DNA from: Bryobacterales bacterium
GTDB lineage: Bacteria; Acidobacteriota; Terriglobia; Bryobacterales; Bryobacteraceae
Assembly: GCA_003132865.1 (NCBI GenBank)
Contig: PKYZ01000850.1
Coordinates: 1-9,126 of the forward strand
Reading direction: 5' to 3'
Length of the DNA: 9,126 nt
Position numbers and translations under genes: made by a program. Position 1 is the first letter of the stretch. Every line of letters starts with the position of its first letter. Positions 1-7,728 of the stretch are shown here, piece by piece. The notes under the pieces are model-generated. The model worked only from the letters and a program-made list of their open reading frames with translations. It was not told the DNA's origin and ran no database searches.

Positions 1-375
1 GGACGCTCGGGGGCTTAACCGGCTGAGTGGGGCGAACCGCCATTGTTGCCGACCCGGCGCGATTGAAGGGCTTGCGCCCCCGAACAGGACCCTTTGATTT
101 GAGCGTCTACTGGTGAGAAGGGAATTCATCGCCAGGAATCCGGCGTCGTCCGCGCAGCCGTTACGCGGCCAAGTGGCTTCCGGCACCGCCGGACCGTCCC
201 TAAACGCTGCCCGACTAGAGCGCAGCCCCCGCGAGTCGAACACCTGCTGACTGCCTCCGATTTCCGGCTCGGCTGGGTGATGACGCCGGAGCGGATATAT
301 CAATCTTGGAGGTATCTGTGAATCAATCTCGGCTGAGCTAAGCTGGACCTTGCGTCGGTCGAGCGCTCATTCCTC
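1..375. other. non-coding leader region upstream of the GNAT gene
   Basis: I see no supportable gene here. All frames are broken by stops. One plus-strand frame from base 2 reads about 31 codons from the window edge to a stop near 108-110 and resembles no family I know. The only translation-like signal is a GGAGG at 308-312 followed by a tiny GTG frame (318-341), listed separately. Short GC-rich self-complementary stretches occur, for example GGGC-TTGC-GCCC in the first 90 bases, but none has the T-tract of a terminator. The piece may hold the promoter of the acetyltransferase or debris from an older gene. I cannot separate these possibilities by eye. Confidence 0.5.
318..341 (+). other. possible 7-codon leader mini-ORF with strong ribosome-binding site
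   Basis: A GGAGG at 308-312 sits five bases before a GTG at 318. The frame reads V/M-N-Q-S-R-L-S and stops at TAA 339-341, 34 bases before the acetyltransferase ATG. The ribosome-binding site is clearly better than anything in front of that ATG, so ribosomes may load here and reinitiate or be coupled to the downstream gene. It could equally be the leftover start of a gene whose body was lost, or chance. No peptide function is implied. Confidence 0.2.
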
Positions 376-879
376 ATGTCGCCGTCTAGTCTCTTGATCT
401 CGAAGATCGGGCCCGAGTCGGATGTTTTGCTCCGGAATTTGTTCGAGCACTACATTCACGATATGGCAGAGTGGTTTGAAATCGATACCAAGGCCGACGG
501 AAGCTACTCCTACGACACGTCCTTGGTATGGGAGAACGGCTACGACGCGTATTTGGCGAAGGTTGGTGATTTGATCGCAGGCTTTGCCCTTGTCGGATCG
601 GCAGTTGAGTGGCTAGGCGACATTGGCGCCCATGACGTGCATGAGTTCTTTGTTATCCGCAGATTTCGAAGGAGAGGCTTCGGACAGAGAATGGCAACGC
701 TCCTTTGGAATGAACGTCCCGGCGAATGGCTCGTCAGAGTCCTCGAATCAAATGTGCCAGCCGTCCTCTTCTGGCGAACCGCGATTTCGAGCCACTCGCG
801 TGGTTCGTATGAAGAGAAAGGGCGCATCGTCAACGGGCGTCCATGGCGATTCTTCAGGTTCGTATCCCATGGCGCCTGA
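376..879 (+). CDS. GNAT family N-acetyltransferase
   Basis: A 167-residue protein with the GNAT fold, which transfers an acetyl group from acetyl-CoA to a small molecule or protein amine; the substrate is unknown. The N-terminal helix region (about residues 15-36, LLRNLFEHYIHDMAEWF) matches small stand-alone acetyltransferases of the COG5628 type. Motif A is at about 90-110: a beta strand FFVI, then the acetyl-CoA pyrophosphate loop R-R-R-G-F-G at 98-103. The motif B-like segment N126-x-x-A129-x-x-F132-W133 follows, as is usual for the family. Length is normal for a single-domain enzyme and no signal peptide is seen, so it should be cytoplasmic. The ATG at 376 suits the family N-terminus, but its ribosome-binding site is poor. 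The gene has more A/T at third codon positions than the operons to its right, which may indicate transfer. It stands alone on its strand. Confidence 0.85.
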   Translation: MSPSSLLISKIGPESDVLLRNLFEHYIHDMAEWFEIDTKADGSYSYDTSLVWENGYDAYLAKVGDLIAGFALVGSAVEWLGDIGAHDVHEFFVIRRFRRRGFGQRMATLLWNERPGEWLVRVLESNVPAVLFWRTAISSHSRGSYEEKGRIVNGRPWRFFRFVSHGA

Positions 880-1678
880 CCATACGCTACAGCAAACCCA
901 CAAAGACGCCACCCAATTTGCGTGCGCAAGACCACTCCCCGGCTCGCACTGCCCGTGACAAACGCCGGAATATTTACAAGCCACGTGGCCGTAACGGCTT
1001 ATCGTAGAAGTGCAGTTTGTCGGCGCACGCTGCCGCAGCGCGCCTATCGCCCTGGATCTGCGGCTCGCCGCAGTCATCAGCGCCAGCAGACCTATGCCGC
1101 TTAACATGAAAACTGAGGGCTCGGGTACCGGATCGGCACTCACACGGAAGGCCATATCGGAGTTGTCGAGTACCCAAGGTCCTCCGCTGAAGGAATACGC
1201 TCGCGTCGTGCCCGGTTGCGGAGATGTTGCGTGGAACCAAGTCATGTCAGTCGCGGTCGGGTCGACTACCTCCGCTTCGATCCAATATTGCGTACCGCCC
1301 GTCAAGATGGGATGCAGTGTAGAATTCACCGTTATGATCGATCCATGGGTGACCATTGGCTGCACGACATTGGTTAGCAGAAATGTCTCCACCGGCCCCC
1401 CTGGCACTCCGGCGTTGTCGCTGAAAAGACTGACAGTCATCGCGTTTGGCCCATTCTCATAGCCAAGAGCGATATCAATCGTGGTGAGGGAACAATCGTA
1501 CGGCACCATAAATGCCGCCGCTTCTTCGTAGTAGTCGGTCCACCCCCCGCCATCCAAAGTCGCCGCGGTTTCCTGAGTACGTGTCCCCAGGCAGAAAGCT
1601 GTTGTAGATGACACCCGCCCGAGCGGGCGTGTGCATCAGCACAAATAGAGCAAACCCCAAAACACAGGATTTTGTCAT
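748..1678 (-). pseudogene. PEP-CTERM sorting-domain surface protein, frameshifted
   Basis: The ATG at 1678 is preceded by AAAGGAG (1687-1693) and opens a signal peptide, MTKSCVLGFALFVLMHTPARA, cut before GVIYNSF. After codon 45, in a run of six C at 1543-1548 (six G on the coding strand), the meaningful frame changes by one base. Removing one base joins GDFGWRG to WTDYYEEAAAF. From there the protein reads as a beta-sandwich of the type found in many PEP-CTERM 'choice-of-anchor' proteins. Stretches such as TIDIALGY, MTVSLFSDNAGVPGG and GGTQYWIEAEV are typical. The tripartite sorting signal is at about 1131-1051: VPEPS, a hydrophobic span FMLSGIGLLALM, then R-R-S-R. Such proteins are exported by Sec and processed at the envelope by an exosortase; none is visible here. 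The repaired protein would be about 210 residues to the signal. The open frame continues to 748, about 100 unusual Cys/Trp-rich codons antisense to the acetyltransferase, which is probably not original. The defect may be real, phase-variable or a sequencing error. Confidence 0.75.
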
Positions 1679-1686
1679 CTGGATAT

Positions 1687-1693
1687 CTCCTTT
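1687..1693 (-). promoter_or_regulatory. ribosome-binding site of the PEP-CTERM gene
   Basis: On the minus strand the sequence reads AAAGGAG, with eight bases before the ATG at 1678-1676. This near-ideal Shine-Dalgarno site decides the start. It places translation initiation in the signal-peptide frame rather than in the downstream frame that carries the bulk of the protein. Confidence 0.7.
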
Positions 1694-1793
1694 CGGTCAC
1701 GCCATTGTACCCGCTGCAAGAAACAGGAAAGCAAGGGTCTGAAGCCGGCGGCAGACGGTGGCGGCGGCTTCCGTAAGCAAGCTGTGAGCGTGG

Positions 1794-3245
1794 CTATTTC
1801 GCTCGCACCAGCGGCGCGTGCCCCGGCTCCTGCCACACCTGGAGGGGCCGGGGCGATTGGCTGCAACCCGGCAGCGGCGTCACGGAATAGTAATTTAATC
1901 CGTAGCGCCAGGTCCGGTGCATGGTTTGGATGCACACGCCATCGCGCCGGGCGGCGATCTCGCGCCACAAAGGCCGCGCCGAATATGCGCGATCGATGGC
2001 CGGCAGGTCGATCAGCTTCAGAGCTACTACGCCCGCGCTGGCCGCCACAGCCATGATCGCCAGCGCAGCCGCGAGGTAGCCTTGCCGTTCCAGCCACCAG
2101 ATGGCCAGCGCCAACGCGACCGGCAGCAGCCAAGTCCATTGGAATGCGGGCAGGGGCGCGCGCGAAAGGCCCGCCGCCAGCGCCTCCGGCAGCATCGGCA
2201 GCGCAACCGGTATCGTCATCAGGCACAGCGCCGCGGCGGGTAGCGCCCAGCGCGCGCGCTTGGCTTCCGCCAGTGCGATTCCCATCAAGGCCGCGGCCGC
2301 CGGCGCCAGGGGCAGCAGGTAACCGGGCAGCTTGTTCTTCGAGAACGAGAAGAAGACCAATACGAAAAGCAGCCAGAGTAACAGGAACCGGCGGCGGGCA
2401 TCGCGATAGAGCGCGCGGCGTGCCAGCAGCACAAGTAGCGGCGTCCATGGCATCAGCGCGGCTACCAGTACCGGCACATAGAACCAGAATGGCTGACCAT
2501 GCGCCAAAGATGTCGTGGTGAAGCGCTCGAAATGCTGCTCCCAGAAGAACGTGTGCAAGAAGACCGCGCCGTTGCGCAGATAGCACAGCAGATACCACGG
2601 CAGCGCGACGATCAGGAAGGCCCCGGCGACGGGCAGGCGCACCAGATCGGTCCAGCGACGGCGGCCGCACCATAGCAGCGGCACAGTGAGCACCAGCGGC
2701 ACGAGGCCTTTGGCCAGCACCGCCGCGCCCAGCAGCGCGGCGGCCAGCGGCAGGCGGCGACGGTCGCCCGTCTCGATCCAATCGAGCGACAGCAGCATGG
2801 CCGCCGAGAACGCCGCCGCCATGGGCAGATCGGTAGTGCCGATGAAGCTGCACCCTAACCATGCCGCCGAAGTGCCCAGGATCAGGGTTGCCGCCCACGC
2901 CGCCCGGGCGCCGAATGCGCGGCTCAGTGTCCATTGGAAGAAGATCAGGAAGGCGACTGAGAGCAGCGCCACGGGGACGCGCGGGGCCAGGTCTTCGCCG
3001 AAGCCCAGCCGGAATGCCGCGCCCGTCATCCAGTAAAGTAGCGCGGGCTTTTCGAACCACGGCTCGCCCCACAGCCGCGGCGTAATCCAATCGCCAGAGC
3101 GCGCCATTTCGCGGCCGATGGAGGCATACCGCGGCTCGTCCGGCCCGAGCATTCCGGACGCCGTGAGGCCCGAGAAGTACAGGATCGAGAGCAGGGGAAT
3201 CGCCAGCCACCAGGCGCGCGGAATCCGCCGGAAGGAGTTAGCCAC
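1794..3245 (-). CDS. GT-C membrane glycosyltransferase, ArnT/PMT (GT39/GT83-like) family
   Basis: A polytopic inner-membrane enzyme of about 483 residues. GT-C proteins of this kind move a sugar from a polyprenyl-phosphate donor to lipid A, protein or another glycolipid on the periplasmic side; the acceptor here is unknown. I place the start at GTG 3245, preceded by TGAGG (3251-3255), which gives VANSFRRIPRAWW; the frame stays open further upstream but there it overlaps the esterase gene. After the first membrane segment (about 12-28) comes the first periplasmic loop with the acidic pair D36-E37 in GPDEPRYA. It is followed by SGDWITPRLWGEPWFEKPALLYW (about 50-72), the family's best-known signature. 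About ten more hydrophobic segments follow, with basic loops such as GDRRR and RRALYRDARRR, and KNKLPGYLLPLAP in the second half as in ArnT-like enzymes. A short soluble tail (PLWREIAARRDG onward) ends the protein. It is shorter than ArnT itself. It lies 29 nt after the esterase and is probably cotranscribed with it. Confidence 0.88.
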   Translation of the reverse strand: MANSFRRIPRAWWLAIPLLSILYFSGLTASGMLGPDEPRYASIGREMARSGDWITPRLWGEPWFEKPALLYWMTGAAFRLGFGEDLAPRVPVALLSVAFLIFFQWTLSRAFGARAAWAATLILGTSAAWLGCSFIGTTDLPMAAAFSAAMLLSLDWIETGDRRRLPLAAALLGAAVLAKGLVPLVLTVPLLWCGRRRWTDLVRLPVAGAFLIVALPWYLLCYLRNGAVFLHTFFWEQHFERFTTTSLAHGQPFWFYVPVLVAALMPWTPLLVLLARRALYRDARRRFLLLWLLFVLVFFSFSKNKLPGYLLPLAPAAAALMGIALAEAKRARWALPAAALCLMTIPVALPMLPEALAAGLSRAPLPAFQWTWLLPVALALAIWWLERQGYLAAALAIMAVAASAGVVALKLIDLPAIDRAYSARPLWREIAARRDGVCIQTMHRTWRYGLNYYSVTPLPGCSQSPRPLQVWQEPGHAPLVRAK

Positions 3246-3250
3246 AGATG

Positions 3251-3255
3251 CCTCA
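3251..3255 (-). promoter_or_regulatory. ribosome-binding site supporting the GTG start of the glycosyltransferase
   Basis: On the minus strand TGAGG stands five bases before GTG 3245-3243. It follows the esterase stop codon (3277-3275) and supports initiation at this GTG rather than at the longer open frame, which would overlap the esterase by about 210 bases. Confidence 0.45.
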
Positions 3256-3274
3256 GCTTGTGGGGCAGCCGAAC

Positions 3275-4261
<987 letters not shown>

Positions 4262-4304
4262 GGCTTCGGAAGCCACCATACCACGAGACATCCGCCGGCT
4301 AAAC

Positions 4305-4742
4305 TTACCCCGGCAGAAAGCACTGGTCGAGCGTCTGTTCCACCGTATAAGGCCAGGAACTTGGGAATCGTTCCCGCTCGAAACCCGTATCGAGCGTGGC
4401 CATGTGCACGGCGTGCTCATATTCCTCGTCGATCCAGTTCGCCAACTCTTGCCGGAAGCTCGGATTCTCCTTCAGCAGCTTGCAAATCCGGAAGCGCTGC
4501 TCGGCGATCGTACTCTGCCAGTTCGCACTCCGCTTCATGGGCTGTACCTGCCATTTCAGAAGGCGCTGAATCAGCCGCGCTAGGCGGCTTTGCATGGCGC
4601 GCCGTTCGCGTTTGGCCATATCCTCGATTTCCTCGGCAATGTGGTCCAGATCGGCCTCCGCGACGCGGCCGGAGCGCAGCAATTCGGCGTTTTGCATGGC
4701 CCACTCCGCGAAGTCCCGATCATACAGCTCCGCAGCATTCAT
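4305..4742 (-). CDS. DUF29 family protein
   Basis: A 145-residue, mostly helical, soluble protein that matches the DUF29 family (Pfam PF01724). Visible hallmarks are the N-terminal [20 protein letters not shown] (about 6-25) and the acidic helix [20 protein letters not shown] (about 31-50). The segment [12 protein letters not shown] then leads to a Trp-containing helix ([19 protein letters not shown]), with a conserved SFRQEL region after it. The length is normal and there is no signal peptide or membrane segment. The molecular function of DUF29 is unknown, and nothing in the sequence shows a catalytic site. It is the first gene of a minus-strand run, 43 nt upstream of the esterase, and diverges from the ABC exporter across 77 nt. 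The start ATG has only a close GAAGG in front of it. Confidence 0.85.
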   Translation of the reverse strand: MNAAELYDRDFAEWAMQNAELLRSGRVAEADLDHIAEEIEDMAKRERRAMQSRLARLIQRLLKWQVQPMKRSANWQSTIAEQRFRICKLLKENPSFRQELANWIDEEYEHAVHMATLDTGFERERFPSSWPYTVEQTLDQCFLPG

Positions 4743-4791
4743 GCCTTCAATTATCCGTCAAATGCCATAACGTTTGCTCGGCAATCCCGGC

Positions 4792-4797
4792 TACAAT
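4792..4797 (+). promoter_or_regulatory. possible -10 element of the ABC exporter promoter
   Basis: TACAAT matches the sigma-70 -10 consensus at five of six positions and lies 22 bases before the TTG start in the divergent intergenic region. I find no good -35 box at 16-18 bases spacing, and the nearby TTTGCT is too close. The site is therefore only suggestive, and an activator-dependent or non-sigma-70 promoter is possible. Confidence 0.3.
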
Positions 4798-4806
4798 AAC
4801 TACTCC

Positions 4807-4812
4807 AGAGGA
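4807..4812 (+). promoter_or_regulatory. ribosome-binding site supporting the TTG start of the ABC ATPase
   Basis: AGAGGA is followed by seven bases and then TTG at 4820. No ATG or GTG in the right frame lies between this site and the start of the conserved ABC domain, so the site fixes the unusual TTG start. The same frame is open for about 1.5 kb upstream, but only as antisense to the esterase and DUF29 genes. Confidence 0.6.
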
Positions 4813-4819
4813 TTCGCTC

Positions 4820-5596
4820 TTGCCGGAATCCATAGCCGCGTTCGACAAGGTCGTGTTTTGCTACGACCGCGCGGAAGTCCTGCATGGCATATCGTTCGCT
4901 CTCCACAGGGGCGAGATCGTCGGCCTGCTCGGCCCCAATGGCGCCGGCAAGACCACCACTATCAAGATCATCGCGGGCATCCTGGCTCCCACGGCCGGAG
5001 GCGTGTCCGTCACGGGACTTCCCTTGCCCGAAAGAGCTGTCGATGTGAAACAGCGGATCGGCTATGTGCCCGAGGCAGCGGTCCTGTTCGAAAGCCTCAC
5101 CGGCCAGGAGTTTCTGGAATTATCGGGGCGCTTGCATGGCGTGGCCGAAGACACGCTGCAGTCGCGGATCGCCTGCATACTGGAGACGTTCGATCTCTCG
5201 TCGGATCGCGTAAGCCGTCTGGACACGTATTCCAAGGGCATGCGCCAGAAGATCCTGATTGCCGCCGCGCTTCTCCATGACCCGGACCTCATCCTGCTCG
5301 ATGAGCCGCTCTCGGGACTCGACGTGAATGCGTCCATCATGATCAAGGATCTGATCGCGGCTTTGGCGTCCGCCGGGAAGACCATCCTATACAGTTCACA
5401 CGTGCTGGACGTGGTGGAGAAGGTCTGCAACCGCGTTCTGATCATTCATAAAGGGAATCTGATCGCCGACAGCACGCCCGAGAACCTGAAAGCGTCGACC
5501 AGCCAATCCACGCTGGAAGAAGTCTTCCGCAAGTTGACGCATGCGGAAAGCGTGAACGCCGGCATTTCGCGTATCGTCGAGGCCCTGCGGTCATGA
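4820..5596 (+). CDS. ABC-2 type exporter, ATP-binding subunit
   Basis: A 258-residue cytoplasmic ATPase that would power the membrane protein encoded next to it. All nucleotide-binding motifs are present. Walker A is GPNGAGKT at 38-45 and the ABC signature is YSKGMRQK at 137-144, the form typical of DrrA/CcmA-like exporters. Walker B is LILLDEP at 157-163, the D-loop SGLD at 165-168, and the switch histidine H194 is in LYSSHVLD. The Q-loop position reads IGYVPE (E85) rather than Q, a variant I know from other ABC-2 exporters. The C-terminal tail, STLEEVFRKLT, also fits that class. The start is TTG 4820 (see ribosome-binding site), and the stop overlaps the permease start as ATGA. The cargo is unknown; drugs, lipids, glycans and peptides are all possible for this family. 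Confidence 0.9.
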   Translation: MPESIAAFDKVVFCYDRAEVLHGISFALHRGEIVGLLGPNGAGKTTTIKIIAGILAPTAGGVSVTGLPLPERAVDVKQRIGYVPEAAVLFESLTGQEFLELSGRLHGVAEDTLQSRIACILETFDLSSDRVSRLDTYSKGMRQKILIAAALLHDPDLILLDEPLSGLDVNASIMIKDLIAALASAGKTILYSSHVLDVVEKVCNRVLIIHKGNLIADSTPENLKASTSQSTLEEVFRKLTHAESVNAGISRIVEALRS

Positions 5597-7227
5597 GCAC
5601 AATCACAGAAGCGATTACACGGCTGCTCCGAGGCCCTCGGGTGTCCCGGCTGTTGCAGGCTGTGGGCATCGATCCCAAGCGTTACTGGCTGCTGATGGAT
5701 CTGTTCGACCTACTCAGCGAGCGCGGCGAGATGCTGGACCAGCTTGGCAGGAACGGAGTGGCCCTGAAAGCGGCCGCCTGGATCTACTTCGCCATGTCCA
5801 GCCTGATCAGCCTGGTGTCGGTCGCGACCCGAGCCGACCTGGCGGCACCCTTCTCGTTATTTCTGGTCTTTACCGGGTTCATCATGCTTTCGATCCTGCT
5901 GCCCGAAACCAGCAACAGCCTGCTGAATCCCGTAGAAGGCCTCGTGCTGGCGCATCAGCCCATCAACGGCGCGACCTACACTGCCGCGAAATTGACGCAT
6001 CTGGCGAGCATCGTTCTTTACCTGGTTCTAGGGTTGAATGCCGTCCCGGCATTGGCCGGCCTCCTGTTGAACGGGTCGAGCTGGTCCTATCCGTTCGTCC
6101 ACCTGCTTGCCGCGACTGCGGTCGGATCGGTGGTGGCTCTGTCATGCTGCGCGCTCTTCGGTTGGCTGATGCGAATCGTGCCGGTGCGCCGGTTGAAGGC
6201 CGCGGGACAGCTTGCCGCCATGCTGCCCTTCCTGTGTATCGTCTGGATGTCGAACGTACAGAGGATTCTTGCCCACTCCCATCTGCGCCGCTGGCTGTCG
6301 GCGCAGGCCGTGGCCGGCTGGGTTCTGGGAGCGGCAATAGGCGTAATTGCGGCCGCTATCGTGGTGCTCGGTATCCGTTCTCTTTCGGCCGATTACCTGA
6401 TTCGCGTCTCCAGCATGGTGCGCGGAGGTCCGTCCGCCGGCGCCAAGACGCGCAGGTCGCCAATGGGCGGGATCGCCGCCCGGTTCTTCGGCGGTCAACC
6501 CAGCCGGGCCGGATTCGCGTTTGTCTCGCGAATGATGCTGCGTGACTGGGAGTTCCGGCGGCAAATGCTGCGGTTGATGATACTTCCCTTCATGGGCCTC
6601 GCATCGATGTACGCCAGCGGCTTTCGAATCGATCCGTTCTCGGGCCGCTTCACCCTCATGCATATTCTGCCTCACATCTTCGGGACCGTGCTCTTCTTCA
6701 TCTGCATCTTCCTGCCGTATGGCAGCGATTACAAGGGCGCCTGGATTTTCCTGCTGGTTCCGGCGCGGGCATTTGCAGGGTTCGCGCGCGGCGTCTACGC
6801 TCTGCTATGGGTCGAGGTCATCGTGATCCCCCATGTGGTCCTGCTGATCTCGCTCGCATGGTTTTGGGGAATCTGGCATGCTGGGCTGTTTGTCGCTTAC
6901 AGCCTGGCGGCGGCCTCGGTCTACCTCGCCCTGGAGTTGAGGCTGATCGACGGTCCGCCGTTCTGTAAGCAGGCGGACCCGGCGCGAGGCGCTATCCTAC
7001 GGCCGATGATGATCGGCGGCGGCATCGTCATGGCCATCGCCGTCGGCGTGCAATACTTTCTTGTGTTTCGTTCGCCGGCCCTTGTCCTCCTGACTACCGC
7101 TGTTGCCGGTGTCGCTGCCTGGTTCCTCACGCGAAGTTCGCTGGGCGCCTTTGAAGTATCGATCCGCTACCATCTCGGCCTGCTTTCGGCGGAGTCCAGG
7201 ACTCTCTACCAAGAGATTGCCGTATAG
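5593..7227 (+). CDS. ABC-2 type exporter, large polytopic permease
   Basis: A 544-residue integral membrane protein, partner of the preceding ATPase. The ATG overlaps the ATPase stop (ATGA at 5593-5596), so translation is probably coupled. About 11-12 hydrophobic segments are visible, roughly at residues 60-78, 86-104, 134-158, 168-190, 205-219, 240-262, 325-341, 356-375, 400-422, 424-446, 472-491 and 494-512. A polar cytoplasmic linker (about 263-312, GGPSAGAKTRRSPMGG) divides the protein into two halves. The first half has LNPVEGLVLAHQPINGATYTAAKL (about 111-134), a pattern I associate with ABC-2-like permeases, in which a loop before an AK-containing helix precedes the core. A usual ABC-2 permease has about six segments and 250-400 residues, so this one resembles two domains in one chain. 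There is no signal peptide; the N-terminal 50 residues are cytoplasmic and helical. No terminator is evident after the stop. Confidence 0.82.
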   Translation: MSTITEAITRLLRGPRVSRLLQAVGIDPKRYWLLMDLFDLLSERGEMLDQLGRNGVALKAAAWIYFAMSSLISLVSVATRADLAAPFSLFLVFTGFIMLSILLPETSNSLLNPVEGLVLAHQPINGATYTAAKLTHLASIVLYLVLGLNAVPALAGLLLNGSSWSYPFVHLLAATAVGSVVALSCCALFGWLMRIVPVRRLKAAGQLAAMLPFLCIVWMSNVQRILAHSHLRRWLSAQAVAGWVLGAAIGVIAAAIVVLGIRSLSADYLIRVSSMVRGGPSAGAKTRRSPMGGIAARFFGGQPSRAGFAFVSRMMLRDWEFRRQMLRLMILPFMGLASMYASGFRIDPFSGRFTLMHILPHIFGTVLFFICIFLPYGSDYKGAWIFLLVPARAFAGFARGVYALLWVEVIVIPHVVLLISLAWFWGIWHAGLFVAYSLAAASVYLALELRLIDGPPFCKQADPARGAILRPMMIGGGIVMAIAVGVQYFLVFRSPALVLLTTAVAGVAAWFLTRSSLGAFEVSIRYHLGLLSAESRTLYQEIAV

Positions 7228-7502
7228 CGTCCCTCGGCCATTTCTGCTTGCCGTGAAAGACGGCGATGAAGTTGAGGCGTCCGGTGCGGACGCGATAGGG
7301 AATCACGTACGGAGTGCCGGGCACGACGAGTTCCCGCGTGCCGGCAAGCCGGCCCGGTCTGCCCGAATGCCGTTGGGCTACGAGGTTGTCAACGCTCTCG
7401 AGAATCCTGGCAGCCACAGCCGCGCTTGCGCATTGTCTGCTTCGATGTAGTCGCGAAGTGCGGAAAGTGCCTTATCGCACGAGGCGACCATACAACCTTC
7501 AT
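7127..7502 (-). pseudogene. parE: decayed RelE/ParE family toxin
   Basis: Three minus-strand frames stitch into one ParE-like toxin of about 90 residues. Segment one starts at ATG 7502 and reads MKVVWSPRAIRH. A missing base near 7467-7469 shifts to LSALRDYIEADNAQA. A second missing base near 7424 shifts to AAVAARILESVDNLV. The core RPGRLAGTRELVVPGTPYVI, then YRV and the C-terminal FHGKQKWP (ending about 7235) are strong hallmarks of ParE/RelE mRNA- or gyrase-targeting toxins. Beyond KWP the frame stays open to 7127, antisense to the permease end, which is probably not native. With two frameshifts no functional toxin should be made, although an internal GTG at 7417 begins the last segment. The start overlaps the antitoxin stop as ATGA, the usual order of such operons. 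The gene converges on the ABC permease. Confidence 0.75.
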
Positions 7503-7699
7503 CGCGGCGGAGCACCTTCCGACGGCTTACCCCAAGAGCGCAGCTACTTTACAACCTTTTCGTGTTCCACCATCTTGCCGCTGTCCAGCTCCGCAAGACC
7601 CGCGACGACTTCCTCGAGTTGCCAATCTTCGGCCTCTCCATAGGTGGCAATTGCTTCGGCCGCGAGAAAGGACTTCGATCGCTGCGAATGATTCGCCAT
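7499..7699 (-). pseudogene. truncated ribbon-helix-helix (CopG/ParD-like) antitoxin remnant
   Basis: From ATG 7699 the minus strand reads MANHSQRSKSFLAAEAIATY, then GEAEDWQLEEVVAGLAELDSGK and MVEHEKVVK, and stops at TAG 7546-7544. In relatives the RSKSFLAAEAI turn and second helix are followed by a toxin-binding tail ending in a WLRSWG-like motif. Here the bases after the stop continue in frame as LRSWGKPSEGAPPR to a TGA at 7501-7499. The amber codon therefore occupies the expected Trp (one G-to-A change from TGG). The N-terminal DNA-binding beta strand and first helix, about 20 residues, are missing. An in-frame TAG lies just upstream of the ATG, and the end of the neighbouring glycosyltransferase gene is only about 30 bases away. 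The remnant can no longer make a normal antitoxin. Confidence 0.7.
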
Positions 7700-7728
7700 T
7701 GGCACAGACTAACACGCCTACGCGGGCG

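Noticed and set aside
13..19. GCTTAAC matching the RYYYAAC integron core-site consensus
   Set aside because: No matching GTTRRRY partner or paired L boxes at a suitable distance, so a short chance match is the better explanation.
980..990. GCCACGTGGC palindrome as an operator
   Set aside because: A single 10-bp palindrome between two convergent 3' ends, with no promoter nearby; expected by chance in GC-rich DNA.
1741..1771. Inverted repeat GAAGCCG/CGGCTTC as a terminator after the glycosyltransferase
   Set aside because: Only a 7-bp stem with a 17-base loop and no T-tract on the minus strand; too weak to call.
1675..3210. A minus-strand open frame of 511 codons overlapping the glycosyltransferase
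   Set aside because: It is Ala/Arg/Gly-rich shadow translation of the GC-rich glycosyltransferase gene, with no family features; the other frame carries the GT-C motifs and membrane segments.
4749..4778. GATAAT on the minus strand as a -10 box for the DUF29 gene
   Set aside because: It lies only about 8 bases before the ATG and has no -35 partner; too close for a normal leader with a ribosome-binding site.
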